In this document: in pieces, positions 16,865-26,596 of the stretch | Position numbering within the stretch: the first letter of the stretch is position 1 | Layout of the letters: each line of letters opens with the position of its first letter | NCBI GenBank assembly: GCA_020073015.1 | Contig: JAIQFZ010000022.1 | Span: 1-64,000 of the forward strand | Origin: Terriglobia bacterium | GTDB taxonomy: Bacteria > Acidobacteriota > Terriglobia > Terriglobales > Acidobacteriaceae | DNA length: 64,000 nt | Direction of reading: 5' to 3' | Made by a program: the position numbers and the translations under genes | Notes under the pieces: model-generated | The model's input: the letters and a program-made list of their open reading frames with translations, nothing else | The model's database searches: none | What the model was told of the DNA's origin: nothing

Positions 16865-18973
16865 ATGCACAGGAGACTGTTCTCGTACCTAGTCTGCTTA
16901 CTGTTGCTGGCCATCGCCAGCCGTGCTGACAAACGCGCGTTCACCATCGAAGACTTATACCGCATTCGCGGAATCGACGACCTGCACATATCTCCCGACG
17001 GCAAATCGGTCCTGTTCACGCTGCGCACGAACGACCTGGCGAAGGCAAAGAGCATCCGCCACATCTGGTTGATGGACGCCGACGGCAAGAACGCGCGCCA
17101 GTTTACCTTTGGCGAAAAGGGTGAATCGTCGCCCATCTTCTCACCCGACGGCAAGTGGATCGCCTTCGTCAGTTCCCGCGATGGCGACGACAATCTCTAT
17201 GTCATTTCCACCGGCGGCGGCGAGGCCCGGAAACTCACTAACATTTCTACGGGAGTCTCTGATCCGCTCTGGTCCCCGGATGGCAAATGGATCGCGTTTT
17301 CGAGCGACGTCTATCCCGAATGTGGCGCCGACGACGCCTGCAACAAGAAGATCAACGAGCGCTGGAGCAAGGGCCCGCTCCACGCCCATCTGGCCGATGC
17401 CCTCCTCTACCGCCACTGGACGCAATGGAAGGATGGACAGCGCACACACATCATGCTGGCCGAGGTTTCCAGCGGCGCCGTGCGCGACCTGACGCCCGGC
17501 GACTTCGATTCCCCTCCTTTCCAACTCGGCGGATCCTTACGCTACGATTTTTCGCCGGACAGCGCCGAACTCGCCTTCGACTCCAATCATGACCGCGATC
17601 AGGCTTCGTCCACCAACAGTGACGTGTGGATTGTCCCGCTCGCGGGCAATCAGCCGCCGCGCAACCTCACCGCTGCCAATCCCGCCTTCGATGGGCATCC
17701 AAAATACTCGCCGGACGGAAAGTACATCGCCTATCAGCTGCAAGAACAGCCCGGCTATGAATCCGATCTGTTTCGTCTGGCCATCTACGATCGCTCCACC
17801 GGCGTATCCCGCGTGCTGACCGAGTCCTTCCGCAACTGGGTCGACAGCTTCCAATGGGCCGCAGACTCGAAGTCGCTTTACTTCAGCGCTCCGGTGGAAG
17901 GCGATAACCCCATCTTTCGGGTGGCTCTGGATCCCGGCTCCATTCAGCAAGTGTTGGTGGACCGCACGATCGACTCCTTCGAACTTTCCCATGACAACCG
18001 CCGCATCTTCTACACGAGGCGTTCGACCGGCGAACCCGTCGAAGTTTTCGCGGTGGACTTGGCCGGCGGCAAATCCCCGGCGCCGCAACGCCTCTCTCAC
18101 TTCAACGACGAAGTCGCCAATGAGGTGGACCTCCGTCCAGCCGAGCGAATGTGGGTGAAAGGAGCCGACGGAGCGAAGATCGAAGTTTTTATCGTCAAGC
18201 CTCACAACTTCGATCCGTCCAGGAAATATCCGCTGATTCTCAACGTGCACGGTGGGCCGCAGATGCAATGGCAGGACGCGTTTCGCGGTGACTGGCAGGT
18301 GTATCCCGGAGCCGGCTACGTCGTGGCTTTCGCCAATCCTCATGGATCGACCGGCTACGGCCAGGATTTCACCGCCGAGATTTCCGGAGACCATGGTGGC
18401 AAGGTGTTTGAAGACCTGATGAAGGTTACCGACGAACTGGTCAAGCTGCCTTACGTCGACCCCGACCGCGTCGGTGCCATGGGCTGGTCCTACGGCGGCT
18501 ACATGATGGACTGGTTCGAAGGCCACACCAACCGCTTCAAGGCCATCGCCTCGATGATGGGGCTCTTCGACTTGCGTTCTTTTTACGGTTCCACCGAGGA
18601 GTTGTGGTTTCCCGAGTGGGACCTCAAAGGCCAGCCGTGGAATTCCGAGCAATACGAAAAGTTTTCTCCCTCTTACTACGCGAAAAATTTCAAGACACCC
18701 TGCCTCGTCATCTCCGGCGAGCGCGACTATCGCGTCCCCTACACGCAGTCACTTCAGATGTTCACCTCACTGCAAAAGATGAAGGTGCCTTCCAAATTGA
18801 TCATCTATTCCAACGCCGGGCACTGGCCCAGTTGGTATGAAATGGCTCTGTACTACACCGCACACCTCGAGTGGTTTCATCAGTATCTGGGAGGAGACCC
18901 ACCACCCTGGTCCTCGGAACAATTCCTGCGCAACGCCGTCTTCGACCCTGCGACCGGCCAGCGGGTCAAGTAA
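16865..18973 (+). CDS. Secreted S9 family prolyl-oligopeptidase-type peptidase
   Basis: This 702-residue exported serine peptidase has a signal peptide (residues 1-21). A WD40-like/TolB-type propeller carries several SPDGKxxxF repeats between about 30 and 420, and an alpha/beta-hydrolase domain forms the C-terminus. The catalytic triad is Ser542 (GWSYGGYM), Asp621 (GERDYRVP) and His653 (NAGHWPSW). This order and length fit dipeptidyl or acylaminoacyl peptidases that process oligopeptides in the periplasm. The start at 16865 is the first ATG before the signal peptide. Confidence 0.93.
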   Translation: MHRRLFSYLVCLLLLAIASRADKRAFTIEDLYRIRGIDDLHISPDGKSVLFTLRTNDLAKAKSIRHIWLMDADGKNARQFTFGEKGESSPIFSPDGKWIAFVSSRDGDDNLYVISTGGGEARKLTNISTGVSDPLWSPDGKWIAFSSDVYPECGADDACNKKINERWSKGPLHAHLADALLYRHWTQWKDGQRTHIMLAEVSSGAVRDLTPGDFDSPPFQLGGSLRYDFSPDSAELAFDSNHDRDQASSTNSDVWIVPLAGNQPPRNLTAANPAFDGHPKYSPDGKYIAYQLQEQPGYESDLFRLAIYDRSTGVSRVLTESFRNWVDSFQWAADSKSLYFSAPVEGDNPIFRVALDPGSIQQVLVDRTIDSFELSHDNRRIFYTRRSTGEPVEVFAVDLAGGKSPAPQRLSHFNDEVANEVDLRPAERMWVKGADGAKIEVFIVKPHNFDPSRKYPLILNVHGGPQMQWQDAFRGDWQVYPGAGYVVAFANPHGSTGYGQDFTAEISGDHGGKVFEDLMKVTDELVKLPYVDPDRVGAMGWSYGGYMMDWFEGHTNRFKAIASMMGLFDLRSFYGSTEELWFPEWDLKGQPWNSEQYEKFSPSYYAKNFKTPCLVISGERDYRVPYTQSLQMFTSLQKMKVPSKLIIYSNAGHWPSWYEMALYYTAHLEWFHQYLGGDPPPWSSEQFLRNAVFDPATGQRVK

Positions 18974-19374
18974 CGCATGGGGCGGGCTACTCCGTCTTGG
19001 GCCCTTCACAACTTGCGGAAAAACTCGATCTGGCACTTGATTTTGGGTGGCGCAGTGTTTTAGCCCCGCGATAGAGGCTTATCTTGCCGAGGCTTTAGCC
19101 ACTGCGGTCAGGCCGCCGCCAGAAAAACACTTTTTCCGCGAGTTGGCTGGTTTCTGTGCATCACCGTGCGCGGTGACCGGCATCATTGCTGTTCCCCGGG
19201 CACGGAAGGACAATAGACCGCGTCGAGATATTCTTTGCTAGCCGCGAAGCGGTCGACCCACGACCGCAAGCCGTTCCGAGCGCCTTCCACTGCGGCTTCT
19301 TGATCGTTGGTGGCGGCAGAAGGCTGCTTTGAGCAGGCCGTCGGGTACCTCCGCCCGCATGGATGGAGGAAGTC
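18974..19374. other. Spacer with hairpin and a possible gene relic
   Basis: This 401-base stretch contains a hairpin TCACCG-TGCG-CGGTGA at 19161-19176 and, on the minus strand, a frameshifted possible gene relic at 19183-19360. I see nothing else supportable. Confidence 0.4.
19183..19360 (-). pseudogene. Possible frameshifted small gene
   Basis: From an ATG at 19360 the minus strand reads MRAEVPDGLLKAAF, which looks coding. A shift of frame then gives an open stretch ending DRFAASKEYLDAVYCPSVPGEQQ and a TGA at 19183. Each half looks protein-like and neither frame is protein-like throughout. I recognise no family. It could be a chance pairing. Confidence is low. Confidence 0.25.
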
Positions 19375-20658
19375 ATGCCTCGCAAGCTTGTCTTTTGCTT
19401 CCTATTGGGCGTCATCACGGCATCGGTAGGGATGAGCGCTCACTCCCAGTCGCGCTCCAACCTCTTCCGCGACAAGCAGAACCGTTTCACGGTAAGCGTA
19501 CCGCAGGGTTGGACCGCCGCGCCGCTGGATGACAACACGGTCCAAGTCGCATCCCCGCCCGCTTATGTCACCATTTTCGCTCTGCGAACCGGTGCCGATG
19601 CGCAAGCCATCGTCTCGCAGTTGATGGCGCAGATCGGGCCGCAATGGCAAGATCTGGAGCAGGTGCGCGCCGATCAGACCACGGTAAGCGACCGGCCAGC
19701 CTACAGCGTGGTGTATAGCGGAGCGAACCCGAAGGGCGTCCGGTCCGCCCTGCGAATCATCGGATTGACACTGGGCAATGACGGGTACGCGCTGATGTTT
19801 TCCGTCCCGGTGGATCGTTTTGATGCCCTGAAGCCGGCTCTCGACCGCATCGAGCGAAGCTTCTCGGTAGCTAAGACAGGCGGCGCGGTGAGCGCTGGTC
19901 CGGCACAAGTGACCGCGCCCCGGCTGGGGTCCAAGCCCCCTGTTCAGCAAGCCGCGAAGATTCCACGAGGCGGAGTTCCTGTTCATCCCGTACGAGCGGG
20001 GTATTGCAACGCGATGGCGCCCGCCGATTGGAAGGTGACCGGCGTCCTGCCCGATGGCAAGGGCTTCTCCCTGAGCAACGGCGATTTTTCAGCGGCCTAT
20101 ACCATCGAGGGCCTCACTGCGGAATTTATACAGATGGGGCGGCCCGCTTGCGCTGATCCACGCGTTTGCGTGCAGAGCAAGGTCGCGGAGATTGCCCAGA
20201 TGAGCGGGCAGGGACCGATCCTGCAGGCGTCCCAGATCCAACAGTATGGCGATATGTTTGTCCAGGAATTCGATACCGCATCCCGCCACACGGTTGCGAT
20301 GTATTCTGCTTACCCGATGTCGATGGGCGGTTATGTCCTTGTATTCCGTTCCGCCGTGGGACTGAAAGACCGCTGGCAGTCCTATGGAACAAACGCGATT
20401 CTGGTCGCCGGATCGATCCGCTGCCAGGCGCAGTACAGGCCTTCCCCGGCTGTGGATGTCGGGTCACGCGGGGGATCGTCGGGAGACTCGACGTACAATG
20501 TGCAGCTTGGAACCGAGTATGCCTACGATCCGGAGACGGGAGAAGTTTTCTTGATGAAACATGCGGACGACTGGATGGAGACCGGCCCGGACGGGCCCGG
20601 ATATTACCGTCAGACTCCCGGCGGCTCCCGGAAACTGGTGCCCGGACTGCCGCGGTAG
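19375..20658 (+). CDS. Secreted protein of unknown function with two PsbP/DUF1795-like halves
   Basis: The 427-residue product has a signal peptide (about 1-25) and starts at the ATG at 19375, four bases after GGAGGA. The first half opens FTVSVPQGWTAAPLDDNTVQV, a pattern seen in PsbP/DUF1795-type domains. After a Pro/Gln-rich linker near residue 185, a second half repeats the theme (CNAMAPADWKVTGVLPDGKGFSL). The C-terminus has YAYDPETGEVFLMKHADDWMETGPDGPGYY-like aromatic repeats. No enzymatic motif is visible. Probably a periplasmic or surface protein. Confidence 0.7.
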   Translation: MPRKLVFCFLLGVITASVGMSAHSQSRSNLFRDKQNRFTVSVPQGWTAAPLDDNTVQVASPPAYVTIFALRTGADAQAIVSQLMAQIGPQWQDLEQVRADQTTVSDRPAYSVVYSGANPKGVRSALRIIGLTLGNDGYALMFSVPVDRFDALKPALDRIERSFSVAKTGGAVSAGPAQVTAPRLGSKPPVQQAAKIPRGGVPVHPVRAGYCNAMAPADWKVTGVLPDGKGFSLSNGDFSAAYTIEGLTAEFIQMGRPACADPRVCVQSKVAEIAQMSGQGPILQASQIQQYGDMFVQEFDTASRHTVAMYSAYPMSMGGYVLVFRSAVGLKDRWQSYGTNAILVAGSIRCQAQYRPSPAVDVGSRGGSSGDSTYNVQLGTEYAYDPETGEVFLMKHADDWMETGPDGPGYYRQTPGGSRKLVPGLPR

Positions 20659-20927
20659 CCGAACTCGGACGGCAATCTCGCAGGAGATGGCGAATCCGGT
20701 CGAAAGGGTTGCACCGATACGGCAGGTGCCGGGCGACCTTTGGGGACATTTCCTGCACCCGAAAAAATAAAAGAGCCCCTCCCCATCCCCCTGCATCTCA
20801 TCACTATCAGGCTTAGTTTGATTTGCCCCATTTTGGGCTGGACCCGCCGAAACTCTCTGCGTCGCCACCTCACAGTAGCCAGCAATCTTCTCAGCAGGAA
20901 ATTCACAAAGGAACAAGGTAATACCCA

Positions 20928-21128
20928 ATGGAACAAGGAACCGTGAAGTGGTTCAACGACGCGAAAGGGTACGGCTTTCTGAGCCGTCCCACCGGGGAGG
21001 ACGTATTCGTCCATTTCTCCGCTGTCCAGTCGAGCGGCTTTAGGAGCCTCTCGGAAGGTCAGGCCGTGCAGTTCGAGGTCGTCAAAGGCCCGAAAGGTTG
21101 GCAAGCCGAGAACGTACAAGTCCTGTAG
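20928..21128 (+). CDS. Cold-shock domain protein (CspA family)
   Basis: This 66-residue single-domain RNA/DNA-binding protein has the full cold-shock fold: [15 protein letters not shown] with RNP1 at residues 13-18 and VFVHF (RNP2) at 26-30. It probably acts as an RNA chaperone. The leader upstream is about 270 bases without a gene, which fits the long 5' untranslated regions of csp mRNAs, but no specific thermosensor was identified. A GC hairpin follows. Confidence 0.95.
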   Translation: MEQGTVKWFNDAKGYGFLSRPTGEDVFVHFSAVQSSGFRSLSEGQAVQFEVVKGPKGWQAENVQVL

Positions 21129-21143
21129 ACTGTAAATGGGACA

Positions 21144-21174
21144 CCCCACCCTGCGGCTTTTGCCCAGGGTGGGG
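21144..21174 (+). terminator. GC-rich hairpin after the cold-shock gene
   Basis: CCCCACCCTG pairs with CAGGGTGGGG over an 11-base loop, 15 bases after the stop codon. Only a weak T-rich stretch follows, so termination strength is uncertain. Confidence 0.55.
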
Positions 21175-21215
21175 GTTCCTGTTACCGTCACCGTTGACCC
21201 CAGAAAAGAGGGCGT

Positions 21216-21410
21216 TTGCCCAAGCATTTGTGTTTGCAGTGTGGTGGTGAGCTGGCTCTATCCTTCAACCCCTCGCGGATGAACGTGGTGAACGCTGCGC
21301 GGACCCCGATGACGGGATGGCGATGCAGTACCTGCGGATCCACTTTTAGCAGCGAACAACTCCGGGTGGCCAAGGTTAAGGCCGCTGTAGCCACGGTCGC
21401 CAACCCATGA
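21216..21410 (+). CDS. Small zinc-ribbon-like protein
   Basis: The 64-residue frame contains two CxxC pairs (C6/C9 in CLQCGG and C37/C40 in WRCSTCGSTF), spaced as in zinc ribbons. It starts with TTG at 21216 behind a GAGGG site, 87 bases after the cold-shock gene. Family and function are unknown. The paired cysteines are the main support that it is real. Confidence 0.5.
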   Translation: MPKHLCLQCGGELALSFNPSRMNVVNAARTPMTGWRCSTCGSTFSSEQLRVAKVKAAVATVANP

Positions 21411-21470
21411 TCGTCCGTTACCCGAGGCATTCTGAGCCCGGCTTCGAGGTTATTGGTATATCCTAAGTCT

Positions 21471-21740
21471 ATGGATCATCTAGGAGTTCTTCAGAAAAAG
21501 ATCGTGAGCCTGCGGGCTGAGATTGCTGAAATCCATGAGCTGAACCAGCAGTATCGGCAGCGAAAGGGCAATGGAACCGCGGACCAGGTCGCTCACGGGC
21601 AGAGGCATGAACGGCTCCAGGAAATCCAGAAGGAACTCGGTCGTCTGGCCGCCCTCGGCCGATCCGTGGTGTCGATCAGTGAGGTACGGGAACAGAACCA
21701 CGTCCGCCTGCAACAAATCAAGGATAAGCGCGCTTCCTGA
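21471..21740 (+). CDS. Small coiled-coil protein of unknown function
   Basis: This frame of 89 residues from ATG 21471 (a TTG at 21453 is an alternative) is rich in Gln, Glu, Arg and Leu with heptad-like spacing (LQKKIVSLRAEIAEIHELNQQ, then RLQEIQKELGRLAALG), so it should be a helical coiled coil. No Shine-Dalgarno site is clear. It follows the zinc-ribbon ORF by 60 bases. I do not recognise the family. Confidence 0.5.
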   Translation: MDHLGVLQKKIVSLRAEIAEIHELNQQYRQRKGNGTADQVAHGQRHERLQEIQKELGRLAALGRSVVSISEVREQNHVRLQQIKDKRAS

Positions 21741-21838
21741 GCGCGCTCCGCAACTCTCAATCTGCCGATTGGTTTTGTCGTCCCGACACCCTGAGTGAAG
21801 CCGAAGAGGACGGATCTGCAGTTCGCCGCAACGAGCCG

Positions 21839-22834
21839 CTAGGTGCCAAGCCGCTTCGCCACCAAGCAATACAACTCCACCGCCTCCAGCAGTTGCTTCT
21901 TGGTAACGTATTCGCCCTCGGTGTGGGCGACGTGGATCGAGCCCGGCCCCAGCAGCAGCGGCTCGCCCCAGTTCCCCAGCGACGGGATATCGGTGGTGAA
22001 AGCCGCGACCATCGTCGGCAGGCCGTCCAGGGTCCGCAGGCGCATGAACGGAGCCTCGCGCGTGAAGTGGACCTCCACGAGTTCGCTGACCGCGTCGGTA
22101 ATCTGCCGCCGCAGTTCATCCGACGGACCCACCAGGCGATAGAAAACGTCGGCCTTGGCGAAGTCGGAAATCACGTTCCTCGCCCGTCCTCCTTCAATCG
22201 TGCCCACGTTTCTCGTGCAGGGTCCAACGTCGGGGCTCTCGGGAAGCTTCATGGTGCGCAAACGGTGCAGAGCCTCCACCAGCTTGTCGATTGCCGACTC
22301 GCCCAATTCCGGATAGGCCGAATGCGCCATCTTTCCTCGCGCCGTCAGTTCCACGTGCAGGGAGCCTTTGCTGGCCAGCGCCAGGCGGTTATCCGTAGGC
22401 TCACCGTTCATCATGAAGCGTGCCCCGATTGGCTGCTCGTTCGCCTTCTTCGCGCCGATCGAGTCGCGTTCCTCGCCCACCAGAAACAGCAATCCAACGA
22501 AGACGCCGGCCGCGCGCAACTTCTCAGCCGCAATGATCTGCGCAGCAAGGATCCCTTTCGCGTCACAAGACCCACGCCCGTAGATGCACGCGTCGTCCTC
22601 CGACGACGCGATGAAGGGAGGCACGGTGTCCATGTGGGTGGAGAAAACTATCTCGGGTCGCGCATGTCCAGGCCAGGTCGCCAACACGTTGGCGCGCGTA
22701 CCTTCGACCGGCATCTTCTGCGCGTCGAATCCGCGCCGCCGCAGCTCTTCGTAGAGGAAGTCTCCGACCACACCTTCGTTCGGAGTCGTGGATTCAATAT
22801 CAATCAGCCGGCGCGTCAGCGCGAAGAGATCCAT
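21839..22834 (-). CDS. M20 family metallopeptidase (ArgE/DapE-like)
   Basis: This 331-residue metallo-hydrolase has the M20 zinc-site motifs: STHMDTVPP (His67, Asp69), GRGSCDAKG (Asp91 bridging), the catalytic GEE pair (Glu121/122), a later metal ligand region MMNGEPTDN and a C-terminal VAHTEGEYV histidine. Substrates of this group are N-acylated or dipeptide-like amino acids. The exact substrate is unclear. The ATG at 22834 (MDLFALTRRL) is preferred over one 54 bases upstream, whose extra residues are not family-like. Confidence 0.9.
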   Translation of the reverse strand: MDLFALTRRLIDIESTTPNEGVVGDFLYEELRRRGFDAQKMPVEGTRANVLATWPGHARPEIVFSTHMDTVPPFIASSEDDACIYGRGSCDAKGILAAQIIAAEKLRAAGVFVGLLFLVGEERDSIGAKKANEQPIGARFMMNGEPTDNRLALASKGSLHVELTARGKMAHSAYPELGESAIDKLVEALHRLRTMKLPESPDVGPCTRNVGTIEGGRARNVISDFAKADVFYRLVGPSDELRRQITDAVSELVEVHFTREAPFMRLRTLDGLPTMVAAFTTDIPSLGNWGEPLLLGPGSIHVAHTEGEYVTKKQLLEAVELYCLVAKRLGT

Positions 22835-23147
22835 TGACGGAATCTTATCAGCGATGGGTGGCCTCACCCCGATCAGAACAGGATCCAAAGACAGTTCTGA
22901 TCTGGGAATTGCCCGAAGACCTTCCCATTTCGGAGCGCAGCTCTTGCTCGAATCACAGAATTAGAAGAAATTCATGGCCCCGCCGAACTAGGATGGGTTC
23001 GTAGCGATTCTGCCGAGAGATCTGTTCATGGCTCTGGCTCCAGATTGCGCTGCATTCTGAAGACTCTCCCCCGCCGCGGCCCGAAACTGCACTATCCACC
23101 GCGTTCGCAAGTTTGCGCGTCTCTTTCCTGCCCAACAGGAGGCATCC
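22835..23147. other. Divergent spacer, M20 peptidase / ASH-propeller gene
   Basis: This 313-base region contains the inverted repeat at 22868-22907 close to the M20 start. No gene is apparent. A good ribosome-binding site (AGGAGG) ends it, before the ATG at 23148. Confidence 0.5.
22868..22907. promoter_or_regulatory. Interrupted inverted repeat, operator- or hairpin-like
   Basis: GATCAGAAC (22872-22880) and GTTCTGATC (22895-22903) are perfect inverted copies. With flanks the match is 12 of 13 positions on each arm. It lies about 35 bases upstream of the M20 start codon, so it could be an operator or a 5' leader hairpin. Confidence 0.4.
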
Positions 23148-26100
23148 ATGAACGCTCCAAGACTCCCGATCCGACCCTTTCATCTCGTGATTTTGGCCCT
23201 ACTCTGCGTCCCGGTGCTCGCACAAACCGTTAAGCTCAGCCCCGCCAGTCTGTCGTTCGGCAACCAGGTGATCTCTGGTACTAGTGCCACCAAGAGTGCG
23301 ACGCTAACCAACAGCGATAAAGTGAACTCGCTGACCATCGACGACATCGAAGCCAGCGGCAACTATGCGCAGACCAACAACTGCGGCAGCGCTCTGGCGC
23401 CCGGGGCAAAGTGCACCATCAGCGTGACCTTCACCCCCCTTTTGCCGGGAGCGATCACCGGCGAAATCACCTTCCAGGACAACGCCGCCAACAGTCCGCA
23501 AATGGTCAACCTGTCCGGCACCGGCATTTATCCTCTGTCTTTCAAGCCGACCTCGTTAAGTTTCGGTACGGTCTCTGTCGGTAACACCTCCACCGCGCAG
23601 ACCATCACTCTTACGAACAATCGGAGTTCCGCCCTCAGTCTCAGCTTCATTGCCAGCGGGAATTTTGCGGTCGCAGGAAGTGGCACCCCTTGCGGAGCCA
23701 GCTTGGCGTCCAAGACCAGCTGCACCATTGGCGTGACCTTCTCTCCAACCACAGCGGGAACTATCAAAGGAGCGTTAACCCTGATCCATAGTGCCGCCTT
23801 CAGCCCGCAAGAAGTCGGCCTGACCGGAACCGGCTCCGGCAGCGTCACCGCCCCGCTGAAAATCGCGCCCGTCAGTTTGAGTTTCACGAGTGTCGTGGGC
23901 GCGGCCAGCGCAGCGAAGACTGCCACCATCACCAACACCAGGGCCTCGCCCGTCACCATCAACAGTATTTCCGCCAGCAGCGTGTACACATGGACGGGAA
24001 GTGGAGGAACTCCCTGTGCGCCCGGAACTCTGGCCGCCGGCGCCAAGTGCACGCTCGCGGTCACCTACACCCCTACGGTGCCCGGAACAGACACAGGCGC
24101 TGTCACCATCAGCTACACGGGAAGCACCAGCCCGCAAATGCTCAAGCTGAGCGGCAAGAGCCTCATGCCCGTCACCTTCTCTCCAACCAGTCTGACGTTC
24201 TCGGCGCAGCCGGTAGGCGTGCCCAGCCCGCCCAAGACCGTTACTCTGACCAACAATCAGAGCGCCGCCCTTGCCCTCACCAGCATCGTGACCAGCGGGC
24301 AGTACGGCATAGTCTCGGCGGGGAGCAATCCCTGCGGAAACAGTGTCCCAGCCAAGGGGAGCTGCACGATCGGTGTCGCCTTCACCCCGGTCTCGGCGGC
24401 CACCATCAAGGGTGTGGTCACCATTTCGCACGGCGCTCTTTTCAGCCCACAGGAGATCAAACTCACCGGCACGGGCAAGGCGCCCTCGACCGTGGCCCGT
24501 TTTGCAATCTTCCCTGACAACGATTACAAAACTCTCTCCGTGTACAGCATTGATGCCGGCACCGGAAAGATGCGCCCGAACGGCCAACGCCTGGTCGGAC
24601 CCGACCTTTACACCAACCCAGCATTGGCGGTGGTTCATCCGTCGGGCAAGTTCGTGTACACAGAGGCTGGCTTCATCGGCATTTACGGATACACCGTCAA
24701 CGCGGATGGCTCGTTGAGCCCGGTCCCGGGTTCGCCGTTTAGCGCATCGCGACCCGCAAACCTGGCGATCGCACCGAATGGCAAGTTCTTCTACATGCTG
24801 GACTCTGCAACCCTGCGGGGCTTCACCGTCAACCCAACGTCGGGGTCCTTGACCCCAATCTCCGGGATGCCTTCGATCACCTTCAGCGGTAGAGCGATGA
24901 CGTTTGATCCCGCGAGCAAGTTCCTCTACGCGCAGGTCGACGGAGGGTACGAAGACACGACCATCCTGGTCTTCGCCATCGACAGTGGGACGGGTGTTCT
25001 GACGAGTGTGCAAAGTATTCTGGCTCCCGGCACCGGCCGTTCGAGTGGAATGGCCGTCGATCCTTCGGGAAAGTTTCTTTACGCCACCGGCTTCGACCAT
25101 GGGGCGGTGGACGCCTTCACGATTAATTCGGCCACGGGCGAACTGACGCTCATCGCCGGCTCGCCCTTCATCGGAGGCTATCCCGGGGAGTCACTCTCGG
25201 TGGATCCGCTGGGCAAATACGTGTACGCAGGCAACCGCGGCGGAGTAACTATGTACGCCATCAACAGCTCGACCGGCGCACTCACAGAAATTGAAGGTTC
25301 TCCTTTCCTGACCAGCCTGGGAGAACTGGGCAGCATCGCTCCCGATCCCACCGGAAAATTCCTGTACATCGACCATAACTGGGCGATGACCGCCGTCGCG
25401 GTGGACCGCTCGGCCGACACGCTGACCGTCCTCAACACTGTCAAAACGCGCAGCACTTCCGGTTCGGGGCGCTGGTCTCGCTTCCAGATCAGTACCGGTC
25501 CAACCGCACTCGGCTACACGCCGAAGTTTGCCTACGTGCTCAATAACACGGCCAACAGTGTCTCGGCCTATACCATCAACGCCACCAGCGGAGCCCTGAC
25601 CCAGGTGGGTTCGGCAGTAGCCACGGGCGGAAACAATCCTCAGGCGATGGCCACCGACTGGTTCGGAAAGTTTCTCTACGTAGTGAACCAGGACTCAAGC
25701 ACCGTCTCTGCCTTCAAGGTCAATCCCACGACCGGAGCGCTGAGCGTGGTTTCGGGCTCGCCTTATGCCACCGGACCCGCGCCTACGGGAGTGGCGGTGG
25801 AAACTTCGGGCCGCTTCGTGTACGTGGCGAATTCCGGAGATGAAAGCCTCACCATCTACTCGATTGATCCCACAACGGGAGGACTCACGCAGTCCGGCAT
25901 GGCCTTGGGAGTCGGCCAATGCACGGGAGCGCGCTCGCTTACCGTGGACTGGAAAGGCCGCGATCTATACGAGGTGTGCGCCGCTTCTAACAAGACGCTG
26001 CAGCGCGCGATTGATGCGGCGACCGGCTTGCTGAGCACGCCTCAGCCATTTGCTCACGGCGGGATCTCATTCAACCTGAGCCCGTACGGAGCAGCTTCTC

Positions 26101-26546
26101 CGTACCCGACGTACTGGCACAGCTATGCCTACCAGGTCATCCCAGCGGATCAAGCCATCAACCAGTTCCTGGTGGGCAACGTCGGTGACCTCTACTTCGT
26201 GAGTGCAGGCCCGACGGGAGTCAATCAGGGCATGACCCTGGATCCGCTGAACCGCTTTGCATACGCGGCAAATTCCTCGGCAAACAACATCCGGGCTTAC
26301 ATGATCGACCCCGCTACCGGCACTCTCACACAAGTGCCGGGTTCGCCTTGGGGCGCGGGCACGTTTCCCGTCGCCGCTGCGGAGGATGCGACCGGCCGAT
26401 TCCTCTACGTGGTCAACCGCGATTCCAACACCGTGTCGGGCTTCACGATTGACCAGAGCACCGGTGCGCTGACGCCGACGTCGCCGTCGACCTTCAGTAC
26501 GGGGACTCATCCCGTGGCTTTGGTCACGACATGGGCGCTGCAGTAG
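23148..26546 (+). CDS. Secreted choice-of-anchor/ASH-domain protein with tandem beta-propellers
   Basis: The 1132-residue product has a signal peptide (1-25) and four ASH-type (ASPM/SPD-2/Hydin) beta-sandwich repeats over about 27-445, each with PxSLSFGxxxVG and CTIxVxFxPxxxGxxxG motifs. About 13 YVTN/lactonase-like blades follow with the phrase STGALTxVxGSPF and PSGKFLYVxN, enough for two seven-bladed propellers with one irregular blade. It is probably a surface or periplasmic binding scaffold. No lactonase activity is implied. AGGAGG seven bases upstream supports the start. Confidence 0.85.
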   Translation: MNAPRLPIRPFHLVILALLCVPVLAQTVKLSPASLSFGNQVISGTSATKSATLTNSDKVNSLTIDDIEASGNYAQTNNCGSALAPGAKCTISVTFTPLLPGAITGEITFQDNAANSPQMVNLSGTGIYPLSFKPTSLSFGTVSVGNTSTAQTITLTNNRSSALSLSFIASGNFAVAGSGTPCGASLASKTSCTIGVTFSPTTAGTIKGALTLIHSAAFSPQEVGLTGTGSGSVTAPLKIAPVSLSFTSVVGAASAAKTATITNTRASPVTINSISASSVYTWTGSGGTPCAPGTLAAGAKCTLAVTYTPTVPGTDTGAVTISYTGSTSPQMLKLSGKSLMPVTFSPTSLTFSAQPVGVPSPPKTVTLTNNQSAALALTSIVTSGQYGIVSAGSNPCGNSVPAKGSCTIGVAFTPVSAATIKGVVTISHGALFSPQEIKLTGTGKAPSTVARFAIFPDNDYKTLSVYSIDAGTGKMRPNGQRLVGPDLYTNPALAVVHPSGKFVYTEAGFIGIYGYTVNADGSLSPVPGSPFSASRPANLAIAPNGKFFYMLDSATLRGFTVNPTSGSLTPISGMPSITFSGRAMTFDPASKFLYAQVDGGYEDTTILVFAIDSGTGVLTSVQSILAPGTGRSSGMAVDPSGKFLYATGFDHGAVDAFTINSATGELTLIAGSPFIGGYPGESLSVDPLGKYVYAGNRGGVTMYAINSSTGALTEIEGSPFLTSLGELGSIAPDPTGKFLYIDHNWAMTAVAVDRSADTLTVLNTVKTRSTSGSGRWSRFQISTGPTALGYTPKFAYVLNNTANSVSAYTINATSGALTQVGSAVATGGNNPQAMATDWFGKFLYVVNQDSSTVSAFKVNPTTGALSVVSGSPYATGPAPTGVAVETSGRFVYVANSGDESLTIYSIDPTTGGLTQSGMALGVGQCTGARSLTVDWKGRDLYEVCAASNKTLQRAIDAATGLLSTPQPFAHGGISFNLSPYGAASPYPTYWHSYAYQVIPADQAINQFLVGNVGDLYFVSAGPTGVNQGMTLDPLNRFAYAANSSANNIRAYMIDPATGTLTQVPGSPWGAGTFPVAAAEDATGRFLYVVNRDSNTVSGFTIDQSTGALTPTSPSTFSTGTHPVALVTTWALQ

Positions 26547-26562
26547 GCTGAAACTGTTCCTA

Positions 26563-26596
26563 AGGCCGGTCTGCATTTCTGGGCCGGCCTCTTTTT
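26563..26596 (+). terminator. Intrinsic terminator of the ASH/propeller gene
   Basis: AGGCCGG (26563-26569) pairs with CCGGCCT (26584-26590) over a 14-base loop, followed by CTTTTTC. It starts 17 bases after the stop codon. Confidence 0.8.

Noticed and set aside
21893-22837. A 314-codon plus-strand frame across the M20 peptidase gene
   Set aside because: It is the antisense shadow of a well-supported M20 gene; its product is Arg/His/Gln-rich with no family-like motif.
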